Positions 1 through 5,547 of a DNA stretch of 6,047 nucleotides are shown here, piece by piece. Each line of letters begins with the position of its first letter. The first letter of the stretch is position 1. Source of the stretch: Candidatus Coatesiibacteriota bacterium (GTDB lineage Bacteria; RBG-13-66-14); contig WJMB01000048.1 of assembly GCA_014728185.1 (NCBI GenBank), positions 1 to 6,047 on the forward strand, in the 5' to 3' direction. The notes under the pieces are model-generated. The model did not search any database and had not been told where the DNA came from. It saw only the letters and a list, made by a program, of their open reading frames with translations. The translations under genes were made by a program, and so were the position numbers.

Positions 1-309
1 GACCAGGGCCGTGCCGACACCTATCAGCCCCAGCTCGGCCACGCCCCACCAGGGCTCGTCGATCAGGAAGTAACCCAGACCGGGGAGCAGATTGCCCATC
101 AGCGCCGTCGACCAGGAGTATTCTCTGGTATTGCTCGCTGTGCTTTCCTCTGTTATTGAAGGCAGCCCGGCGCCGCACTCGGAGCAGAAATTGGCCCCGG
201 CCGGGTTCTCCGCCCCGCACTCCGGGCAGGGCACCGTCTCCTCGGCCAAACCCGGCACAGCTAACAAGACCAGCAACAGCGCACACAGCGCCGATCTCGA
301 CCCGTTCAT
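1..309 (-). CDS. Secreted/membrane zinc-ribbon protein, C-terminus cut by the window edge
   Basis: The frame is open from an ATG at 309 to the window edge (103 codons seen). Upstream is a good Shine-Dalgarno (GGGGAGG, 4 nt before the ATG). In order, the protein shows: a short basic N-terminus and a hydrophobic core (about residues 7-20) ending PGLA-EE, a likely signal peptide; a four-cysteine zinc ribbon with C28-x2-C31-x10-C42-x2-C45 (CPECG...FCSECG); a Ser/Thr-rich linker (about 50-66); and a hydrophobic segment from about residue 70 containing LLPGLGYF and PWWG. That segment resembles the PGLGxxY start of small TM2/DUF5683-like membrane domains. The fold assignments come from pattern only. 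The ribbon is the kind usually found at the cytoplasmic N-terminus of membrane proteins, so a preceding export signal is odd. The gene probably has its own promoter (377-385). The function is unknown. I am confident that it is a real gene, less so about the domain name. Confidence 0.85.
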   Translation of the reverse strand, partial: MNGSRSALCALLLVLLAVPGLAEETVPCPECGAENPAGANFCSECGAGLPSITEESTASNTREYSWSTALMGNLLPGLGYFLIDEPWWGVAELGLIGVGTALV

Positions 310-330
310 CAGACCTCCCCGTAGGCACCG

Positions 331-348
331 GACCCGTTTCGGCGGGTC
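331..348 (-). other. Small hairpin in the putative 5' leader of the zinc-ribbon gene
   Basis: Perfect 6-bp arms (GACCCG at 331-336, CGGGTC at 343-348) enclose a 6-nt loop. If transcription starts near 370 this lies in the leader, about 12 nt before the Shine-Dalgarno. It could influence mRNA stability or translation. Arms of 6 bp are common by chance in GC-rich DNA, so any role is inference. Confidence 0.3.
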
Positions 349-376
349 GGTGGTTCAAAATGAAAAACGGCGATTG

Positions 377-385
377 AAGATACCA
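377..385 (-). promoter_or_regulatory. Possible extended -10 promoter of the zinc-ribbon gene
   Basis: On the minus strand the sequence reads CTTTGTGGTATCTT. It contains TGG followed by the -10-like hexamer TATCTT (382-377), about 70 nt before the start codon. The same CTTTGTGGTAT string lies upstream of pilQ (2868-2858), which supports a shared promoter element. No good -35 hexamer is visible; extended -10 promoters can do without one. Confidence 0.35.
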
Positions 386-481
386 CAAAGGGAGGGTGGA
401 GACCAGACCGTAGGGGGAGGTGATCTGCGTTGGGGTTGAGGCGGGTCTCGCCATCGGCTACTCGCGGACGGATAAACGCAG

Positions 482-503
482 GGTCGGGACGTTTGTCCCG
501 ACC
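482..503. repeat. Perfect 9-bp inverted repeat with GTTT loop
   Basis: Arms GGTCGGGAC (482-490) and GTCCCGACC (495-503) pair perfectly around a 4-nt loop. There is no T tract on either side, so it is not a canonical Rho-independent terminator. It lies about 115 nt downstream of the pilQ terminator and could be a backup transcription stop, an mRNA-stabilising hairpin or a copy of a dispersed palindrome family. The last is testable only with the genome. Confidence 0.6.
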
Positions 504-618
504 GCGTATCGCCGATGAACTCCGATCAGCCCAACGCCCTATTGAGGATGGGCACTCCCGCCCGTTCGAGCGGTCCGCGACCCTGCCCCAAGGAGAAATC
601 GAACACGATCCCATGAGC

Positions 619-644
619 AAAAGGGCCGACCTGAAGGTCGGCCC
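619..644 (-). terminator. Rho-independent terminator of pilQ
   Basis: On the minus strand a perfect 9-bp GC-rich stem (GGGCCGACC/GGTCGGCCC, 636-644 with 623-631) closes a TTCA tetraloop. It is followed at once by TTTT (622-619). It begins 32 nt after the pilQ stop codon. Position, stem strength and T run fit an intrinsic terminator. The T tract is short, so some read-through is possible. Confidence 0.8.
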
Positions 645-676
645 CTACAGGGTCCAAGGCAGATCTGCCGCCCTCC

Positions 677-2731
677 CTACTCCGCCCTCACCAGATGCGG
701 CGTGACGAAGATCAGCAGCTCCCGGGTCTCCTCGGAGTCCGAGGTGCTCTTGAACAGCAGCCCGATGACGGGGATGCTGGACAGCAACGGCACCCCCTGC
801 TCGACGGTCTCGTTCTTGCGTCGCAGCAGGCCGCCGATGACCCCGGTCTCGCCGTTGCGCAACAGGATCGAGGTCGAGGCCTCGGTGGTGTCCACCTGGA
901 ACTCGAGGCCCGGCGCCGGGTTGGCCGACATCTCGCTGATCTCGGGCTGGATGTCCAGGGTGATCTCGTTGACGGAGTTGACGTGGGGTGTGACGGCGAG
1001 CTTGATGCCGACGTCGTAGAGCTCGGTGTAGGTGTTGCCGTTCTCGTCGAGGAGGTTGACGGGGACGCGGCTGCCGACGAGGATGCGGGCTTCCTGGTTG
1101 TCCAGGGTGGTGATCCGCGGGGCGGAGAGGATGCGGGTGTCGGTGTCGGTGGCGTTGGCCTGGAGGGTGGCGGCCAGGGTGGCGGCGTCGATGGCCAACT
1201 GGCCGGAGGCGGTCAGGGTGCCCGTGTTGTCCGGCGGGTCGATGAGCACCTGGTTGCCGTTGAGTCCGAACTCCCAGTCGATGCCCAGCTCCATCAGGGT
1301 GCCGGTCTTGACGTCGAAGATCTTGGTCTCGATCATCACCTGGGCGGTGCGGGCGTCGAGCTGCTCGACGAGACGGCGCACGCGGTCGCGGCGCTCGAGG
1401 GTGTCGGTGATGATGATCGAGTTGGTCCGCGGCTCGATCTGGATCTGGCCGCGGTCGGAGAGCATGGACTCGAAGCTGGGCTTGAGGCTGGCGGCGGTGG
1501 CGTAGCGCAGGGTGATGATCTCGGTGCCCAGGGGCGAGGCCTCCTCGGCCTCGGCCATCTTGACCAGCTCCTCCGGAGTGTTGACGCGGATGATCGAGCC
1601 CTCGACGCGGTAGGAGAGGCCGTGGGCGGCCAGGATCACACGCAGGGCCTCATCCCAGGGCACGTCGCGCAGGGCGACGGTGACCTTGCCGGTGACGTTG
1701 GGTCCGGCGACGATGTTCATCCCGGTCTCGAAGGCCAGCATACGCAGGACGTTGCCGATGTCGGCGTCCTTCAAGTCCATCGAGATGCGCTTGCCGCTGT
1801 AGACCGGCTCGTCGGCGCCGCTAGAGCCCTCGTAGACGGCGGTGGTGTGGTAGCTCTCGGAGCCCACGGCGCTCTCGGCTACCTCGGCGGTCACGTAGGT
1901 CTCGGCGCTCTCGACGTCGTAGGTGTAGGAGGAGTAGCCCGAGCCGTAACCGGCGAAGGGATCGGCGTCCTCGGTGATCACGTCCAGGTAGAGCACACTG
2001 CCCCGGCGGGTGATCAGGTAGGGATAGTCGCCGGATACCGTGGCGACGATACGGACGACCTTGGGGTTGGTCGAGTGCTGGGTGACCGAAACCTTGGCCA
2101 CGCCGCCGGAGTCGACGTAGAGGGTGGGCTGATCGAGTTCGTTGACGGCGCCGATGATATCCAGGACGAAGGTGCGCGGCGAGATGGTCTTGGAGAAGTC
2201 GAACTCGAGGGGGGCGTCGCCGACGATCTCGATACGTGTCTTGCCGAGTTGCTCGTTGACGGTGACCTTGCGGATGCCCGTGGGCTCGGTGGCCGGGGTG
2301 GTGTAGTCGCGTCCGCCCGGCGGCGCGGGGAAGCGCACCTGGATCGTCTGGCCCTCCTTGGTGATATAGTAAGGCTCGTAGCGGTCCAGATCGAGCACCA
2401 CGCGGACGATGCGGCTGGGGATCTCCCGGTACTGGCTGGAACGCACCTGCTCGACGTTGTTGCCGGACTTGACATCGACCAGGGGCGGGCAGTCATGAAC
2501 GGCGTCCTTGATATCGACGATCACCCGGGTGGGGTCCTCGAGGGCGAACACATCGTAGGCCAGGGGGCCGGTGCCGGTGATGGTGACCACCTCGGCGCCC
2601 TCGGCGTCGATCGAGTGCTCGACGGAGCTGACGCTGGTCAGGGCCGCCGAAGGCGCGGCGAGACAGAGCAGCGCCACCGCGACGACGAGCGGCATCACGC
2701 GCTGGGGGTCGGTCTTCCGCCGGTTGGACAT
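677..2731 (-). CDS. pilQ: Type IV pilus secretin PilQ (outer-membrane pore)
   Basis: This gene encodes the secretin that forms the outer-membrane ring through which type IV pili exit. Numbered from the ATG at 2731 (684 aa), it has: a signal peptide (about 1-30, hydrophobic core LVVAVALLCLAAPSA); two AMIN domains (about 34-137 and 151-252), which in PilQ bind peptidoglycan; a Ser/Tyr/Glu-rich linker (about 253-312); an STN/N0 domain (about 314-387); an N1 secretin_N domain (about 402-470); and the secretin barrel domain (about 470-684), with the signature VPLLSSIPVIGLLFK and the terminal RELLIFVTPHLV. The frame stays open upstream to 2881, but that part covers the likely promoter and lacks signal-peptide character. 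ATG 2731 has an AAGGG/GGCGG Shine-Dalgarno 5-8 nt upstream. ATG 2749 (GGAAGG 9 nt upstream) is a possible alternative. Double AMIN favours PilQ over other secretins such as GspD. No pilMNOP genes adjoin it. Stop is TAG, and a terminator follows. Confidence 0.95.
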   Translation of the reverse strand: MSNRRKTDPQRVMPLVVAVALLCLAAPSAALTSVSSVEHSIDAEGAEVVTITGTGPLAYDVFALEDPTRVIVDIKDAVHDCPPLVDVKSGNNVEQVRSSQYREIPSRIVRVVLDLDRYEPYYITKEGQTIQVRFPAPPGGRDYTTPATEPTGIRKVTVNEQLGKTRIEIVGDAPLEFDFSKTISPRTFVLDIIGAVNELDQPTLYVDSGGVAKVSVTQHSTNPKVVRIVATVSGDYPYLITRRGSVLYLDVITEDADPFAGYGSGYSSYTYDVESAETYVTAEVAESAVGSESYHTTAVYEGSSGADEPVYSGKRISMDLKDADIGNVLRMLAFETGMNIVAGPNVTGKVTVALRDVPWDEALRVILAAHGLSYRVEGSIIRVNTPEELVKMAEAEEASPLGTEIITLRYATAASLKPSFESMLSDRGQIQIEPRTNSIIITDTLERRDRVRRLVEQLDARTAQVMIETKIFDVKTGTLMELGIDWEFGLNGNQVLIDPPDNTGTLTASGQLAIDAATLAATLQANATDTDTRILSAPRITTLDNQEARILVGSRVPVNLLDENGNTYTELYDVGIKLAVTPHVNSVNEITLDIQPEISEMSANPAPGLEFQVDTTEASTSILLRNGETGVIGGLLRRKNETVEQGVPLLSSIPVIGLLFKSTSDSEETRELLIFVTPHLVRAE

Positions 2732-2854
2732 ACGCACCGCCCTTCCCATTCGACCAAACCTTCCGTCCACGCTTTGTGAACTCACCGAGAGAACCACGTT
2801 GAACCGCCCGGAAGCGCGGAGTCGTTTACATCCGGGTCGCCAAGGTATTAATAA

Positions 2855-2863
2855 AGTATACCA
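2855..2863 (-). promoter_or_regulatory. Probable extended -10 promoter of pilQ
   Basis: The minus strand reads CTTTGTGGTATACT, an extended -10 (TGG-TATACT; hexamer 2860-2855). A weak TTGCCC (2881-2876) with a 15-bp spacer is the best -35 candidate. Transcription from near 2848 would give a leader of about 115 nt before ATG 2731. The site sits where GC-rich DNA gives way to the AT-richer island. It also argues that the open frame above 2731 is not translated. Confidence 0.5.
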
Positions 2864-2937
2864 CAAAGCGGGTGCGGGCAACAGTAAGGGGAGAAAATAA
2901 GCGATAAAGGCAATATTGATTTGCCCGGGTTACAGTG

Positions 2938-2959
2938 AATACTTTGAGAAATACTTTGA
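2938..2959. repeat. Tandem AATACTTTGA direct repeat
   Basis: Two exact copies of AATACTTTGA lie at 2938-2947 and 2950-2959, a 12-bp period. They sit about 75-100 bp upstream of the putative pilQ -10, a usual position for activator sites. Binding by a regulator is inference from spacing alone. Confidence 0.5.
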
Positions 2960-3122
2960 TGTTTCAATCAGCCGAGGGGTTATCACGCGCAGATGGACAG
3001 TCATATATCGCTATTCGGTTGTCTTTTTCAAAAGATGGATTTGTTACATCGGGGTTCGATTCAAATAAGTATGTTGCCGGAAGCCAGGAGGCTCTCGACG
3101 TTAACAATGTCGGCCCAAGTTG

Positions 3123-3164
3123 TTGTGATGATCCTTGAGCACGTAAAGATAGGGATCATCACAG
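3123..3164. repeat. Strong hairpin / inverted repeat in the AT-rich island
   Basis: TGTGATGATCC (3124-3134) pairs perfectly with GGATCATCACA (3153-3163). Wobble and A-T pairs extend it outward by one and inward by about three, leaving a loop of about 12 nt. An 11-bp perfect stem is not expected by chance in such a short stretch. There is no T tract on either strand, so it is not a classic terminator. It may be an RNA stem or a dyad operator. Confidence 0.6.
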
Positions 3165-3627
3165 GAAACTGGAACACCATTTGAAACAATGGAGAGCCGC
3201 ATCGAAGAGAGGGCCGAAATAAATGCCCAACGCAGGGCGTCAACTCTTGAATTAGGTTAGCCGACACAAGTGCTGAAGAAAGCAATAGACGACTGTCAGC
3301 ATATCATTGATTCATAGCTTACACGACCATTTTCCGGAAGCAACAGCCTACGGCTTCCAGCACACTAAATGCAAGTCGAGATTAGTTACCACAAATCGGC
3401 AGATAGATAACGGCAGCACTTTGAGCTAAAAACGCCTTTTCTGTCAAACTAACAGAGAAAAACCTATCCCAATACGAGTGATAATCACCAAGATAGTCAC
3501 TCAACAAGCAATTGATCCGAGAGCGATCATAACACGACCCGGTGTGTTCGCTGGACAGCTCTGCTCCCCGCGACCTTTGCCCGCCCCGGAGCCGGCGAGG
3601 CGTCATTTGGCACCGGCGCGGAGGCGT

Positions 3628-3642
3628 TGGCACGTTTCTTGC
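3628..3642 (+). promoter_or_regulatory. Sigma-54 (-24/-12) promoter match, rightward
   Basis: TGGCACG-N4-TTGC matches the RpoN consensus at every fixed position. GG (3629-3630) and GC (3641-3642) are separated by exactly 10 nt. The predicted start is near 3654. Rightward transcription would run antisense into the lipoprotein gene, since no plus-strand gene follows. It sits in the left inner arm of the inverted repeat, with the 20-bp box about 46 bp upstream of the -24 GG. Sigma-54 dependence is inferred from the match alone. Confidence 0.5.
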
Positions 3643-3683
3643 GCAGGGCGCGGCGGGGGGCGGCCGAAAGCGCCGGCGATTCC

Positions 3684-3698
3684 GCAAGAAACGTGCCA
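3684..3698 (-). promoter_or_regulatory. Sigma-54 (-24/-12) promoter match, leftward
   Basis: The same 15-nt TGGCACG-N4-TTGC match occurs on the minus strand in the right inner arm (GG at 3697-3696, GC at 3685-3684). The predicted start is near 3672. Leftward transcription would cross the AT-rich island and could reach pilQ, whose start codon is about 940 nt away. Pilus genes are sigma-54/PilR-controlled in several bacteria, which makes a pilQ link possible but unproven. It faces the plus-strand copy head to head. Confidence 0.5.
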
Positions 3699-3758
3699 AC
3701 GCCGGGTCCGGGGGGCGGGTGTCCTGGTATCGGGGCAAAGGTCGCGGGGAGCCGGGGG

Positions 3759-5531
3759 TCAGGAGCGCTTGCGGCGACGCCGGCGGATCAGGTATAGGAT
3801 CAGCAAAACCAGAGCGGACAGACAGACCAGGCCGCCGATGGACAGCCAGAGCCACCAGGGCCAGGGGGTGTCCACTTCTGTGACGGGCAGGGAGGCCGCG
3901 GGGTGATGCCCGCGGGTGCAGAGCAAGAGCTCGGAGCCGATGAAGTCGTCCTCGGTGAGCAGGACGGCCCCGCCGAGCTGGTAATGGTCGCTCAGTGAGC
4001 GCACCAGGGGATGGACCTTGATCAACGGCGTGGCGGCGAGGAGTTCCGTCAGGCGGTCGACGCTGCAGTAGAGCAGGGGCCGCCGATCGCAGCCGTCTTC
4101 GGTGGGTATGTCGAGCAGCTTCTCGTCGATCAGGCTGAAGTCTTCGGGCAGGGCGAGTTGATGGTCCGGGCCGAGCAGGCCGGCGATGCGGGTCAGGTCG
4201 GCGAGTTGGCTGGTGAAGACCAGGTCGTCTTCGAGGAAGGCCAGGGCCGGGTATTGCTTGATGCGGTCCAGGGCCTCGATGGCGAAGACATCGACGACCT
4301 GGCCGCCGTTCTCGCTGCGCAATAGCGCAGCCCGGGAGAGGTAGAGGTCGAGGAGCTGAACGATGCGCGGCCGCACGGCGGCCTCGTAGGCCTCGAGGCT
4401 GCGTTCGGGGTCGACCAGCTCGACGGCGATGTAACCCGCCGGAAAGCCACCGGCGTCGTAGAGGTTGAAGCGCAGGCCGCGGACCAGGGACTCGCCGAAC
4501 TCCCGCAGCCCCAGATCGGTGGGCTCCCCTCGGCCGTCGCCTAAGAAGGTCAGCTCGACCCATTCCAGCACGGCGCCCAGCTTTCCGCCGGGCAGGGGCA
4601 GCTCGGCGTAGAGCAAAGACTCGGGGGAGTTGGCCGGGGAGCAGGGCGGGGCGACCTCGAGGCTGCCGTCGAGCAGCGCGCCGCCGCGCAGGCTCAGCCC
4701 CTCGGGCCGGATGCGCAGCCCCAGGGCCAGACCCCGGGTTCGTTCGAGGTAGTCGGCCAGCAGAGCGGGCAGCCCCAGGCCGGAGATCACGGGGCGGCCC
4801 AGGGCGGCGAAGCGTCCCGGGGCGACGTGTAGGCAGAGCTGGCAGTCGGCCAGACGCTCGCCGAGTTCCAGTTGGTCCTCGTCGGTGAAGAAGCGCTCCT
4901 CGGCGTTAACCTTTGCTGCTATGCCGCTTCGCAGTGTCTCCAGACGGTCGCTGATCAGCAGCAGGCCGTCGGAGTAGTGCATGAACAAACCGCTCTGGGT
5001 CTGCTTGAGGCTGTGCTCGAGATGGATCTCGACCTCCTCGCCCCAGCGGAAGTCCGGCCCGAGGATCTCGCGGATGAAGCCGCGCAGGCGCAGCGGATCG
5101 TGGATGGGCACACCGAGGAGATAAGATGCGTGCAGGCCGTCCAGACCCATCGAGTAACTCAGGGAGAGGATGGCGGTCCGGGTGACATCGATACCGATGT
5201 CGTGGACCTCCTGCAGGCTCTCGATCTCCCTGGCCCGTTCCGGCTCGGGCAGCAGGGCCAGCAGATCATCCAGGTAGAGCAGCAGCTCCTCGGTCAGGGC
5301 GGGGTCCACGGCGTGTAGCTCGCCCAGTAACTGGTCCAGACCGTCCCAGAGGTTCTGGATGCTCGGGGCGACGAGGACCACCTGGCCGTCGTCGGGCACG
5401 GCGTCCAGTGTGTCGACGGGGTCCACGGCGCACCCGGCGGCCAGCAGTGCCGGGATAAGGGCCGTCAAACCGAGGCGGCGCGGCTGCCGCTGAGTCGCCT
5501 TCGGGCTGGGGCGGTAACAGGTCTGGTTCAT
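3759..5531 (-). CDS. Lipoprotein with C-terminal transmembrane anchor, DUF3352-like layout
   Basis: The 590-aa protein starts with a basic n-region (RQPRR), a short hydrophobic stretch and a lipobox-like LAAGC, with C34 the likely lipidated residue. The body (about 35-553) alternates helices and strands. It includes GIDVTRTAILSL (112-123), VPIHDPLRLRGFI (141-153) and HYSDGLLLISDRLETLRSGI (185-204). This order, 'domain of fixed length, then a residue pair for DPxxL, then DGLLLISD..E.L', resembles DUF3352-type extracytoplasmic proteins; the similarity is pattern-based. A tryptophan-rich helix (about 557-582) is followed by RRRRRKRS, a positive-inside anchor. Lipid anchor plus C-terminal helix implies inner-membrane retention with a large periplasmic domain. 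It lies 16 nt after rqcP and is probably co-transcribed. The Shine-Dalgarno of ATG 5531 is weak, so translation may depend on coupling. No catalytic motif is visible and the function is unknown. Confidence 0.88.
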   Translation of the reverse strand: MNQTCYRPSPKATQRQPRRLGLTALIPALLAAGCAVDPVDTLDAVPDDGQVVLVAPSIQNLWDGLDQLLGELHAVDPALTEELLLYLDDLLALLPEPERAREIESLQEVHDIGIDVTRTAILSLSYSMGLDGLHASYLLGVPIHDPLRLRGFIREILGPDFRWGEEVEIHLEHSLKQTQSGLFMHYSDGLLLISDRLETLRSGIAAKVNAEERFFTDEDQLELGERLADCQLCLHVAPGRFAALGRPVISGLGLPALLADYLERTRGLALGLRIRPEGLSLRGGALLDGSLEVAPPCSPANSPESLLYAELPLPGGKLGAVLEWVELTFLGDGRGEPTDLGLREFGESLVRGLRFNLYDAGGFPAGYIAVELVDPERSLEAYEAAVRPRIVQLLDLYLSRAALLRSENGGQVVDVFAIEALDRIKQYPALAFLEDDLVFTSQLADLTRIAGLLGPDHQLALPEDFSLIDEKLLDIPTEDGCDRRPLLYCSVDRLTELLAATPLIKVHPLVRSLSDHYQLGGAVLLTEDDFIGSELLLCTRGHHPAASLPVTEVDTPWPWWLWLSIGGLVCLSALVLLILYLIRRRRRKRS

Positions 5532-5547
5532 TTAGGGGTCCCGGTGG

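Larger units (their letters stand above)
310..676. other. Intergenic spacer between pilQ and the zinc-ribbon gene
   Basis: This 367-bp stretch contains no credible gene. The ORFs crossing it on both strands lack recognisable domains, have Arg/Ser/Pro-rich shadow composition and no convincing ribosome binding site. Reading leftward, it holds the pilQ terminator (619-644), a second perfect hairpin without a T tract (482-503), an extended -10-like site (377-385), a 5'-UTR hairpin (331-348) and the Shine-Dalgarno of the zinc-ribbon gene. Confidence 0.7.
2884..3562. other. AT-richer island with no credible gene
   Basis: Sampled 60-base lines here count about 37-45 % GC, against 60-75 % in the neighbouring genes. 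All six frames are broken into short ORFs without recognisable domains, good ribosome binding sites or genome-like codon use. The longest are 2935-3138 (+, GTG start), 2993-3184 (+) and 3061-3285 (-, TTG start). The island contains a 10-bp direct repeat (2938-2959), a strong hairpin (3123-3164) and weaker complementary pairs. No tRNA, rRNA, CRISPR array or transposase remnant was recognised. It could be a decayed acquired segment, a structured RNA locus or an extended regulatory region upstream of pilQ. The sequence does not decide between these. Confidence 0.6.
3563..3752. repeat. Nested perfect inverted repeat (20-bp outer, 21-bp inner arms)
   Basis: The outer arm GCTCCCCGCGACCTTTGCCC (3563-3582) is the exact reverse complement of 3733-3752. 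The inner arm 3623-3643 is the exact reverse complement of 3683-3703. Between arms the sequence differs (40 nt on the left, 29 nt on the right) apart from a CCCCGGA/TCCGGGG pair (3584-3590/3707-3713). The central loop is 39 nt. This amounts to two inverted copies of one bipartite module: a 20-bp box, a spacer, then a 21-bp box. It starts 7 nt past the lipoprotein stop, so it might act as a large 3' hairpin, but no T tract follows. No target-site duplication is obvious at the ends. The inner boxes carry sigma-54 promoter consensus. Confidence 0.9.

Noticed and set aside
309..620. A 103-codon minus-strand ORF in the spacer left of pilQ
   Set aside because: It spans the pilQ terminator's T run, the 482-503 hairpin and the likely promoter of the next gene. 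There is no domain and the composition is shadow-like.
695..2779. A 694-codon open frame on the plus strand covering nearly all of pilQ
   Set aside because: Its translation is Gly/Asp/Val/Leu repeats without any domain. It is the antisense shadow of a GC-rich gene whose codon bias removes stops. The pilQ frame matches a known family from end to end.
2732..2881. N-terminal extension of the pilQ frame (50 codons above ATG 2731)
   Set aside because: It contains the probable promoter, encodes no signal peptide and would place one internally. The internal ATG has a ribosome binding site.
3053..3062. GGTTCGATTC, a tRNA T-loop-like string
   Set aside because: The flanks do not form a T stem, and no D arm, anticodon arm or acceptor stem can be built around it.
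2935..3138. A 67-codon plus-strand ORF (GTG start) in the AT-rich island
   Set aside because: There is no Shine-Dalgarno, no recognised domain or signal peptide, and a rare start codon. Length is within chance for AT-richer DNA.
3189..3260. A 23-codon ORF (ATG, Glu/Arg-rich) on the plus strand
   Set aside because: It is too short to support, with no ribosome binding site and overlapping RNA-like pairs.
3061..3285. A 74-codon minus-strand ORF in the AT-rich island
   Set aside because: It starts with TTG, lacks a ribosome binding site and crosses the strong hairpin. No recognisable protein.
3382..4563. A 393-codon minus-strand frame overlapping the lipoprotein gene and running into the AT-rich island
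   Set aside because: The right part is an Arg/Pro-rich shadow of the lipoprotein gene. The last 50 or so residues (after about 3540) look more protein-like, but there is no start with a ribosome binding site and no family was recognised.
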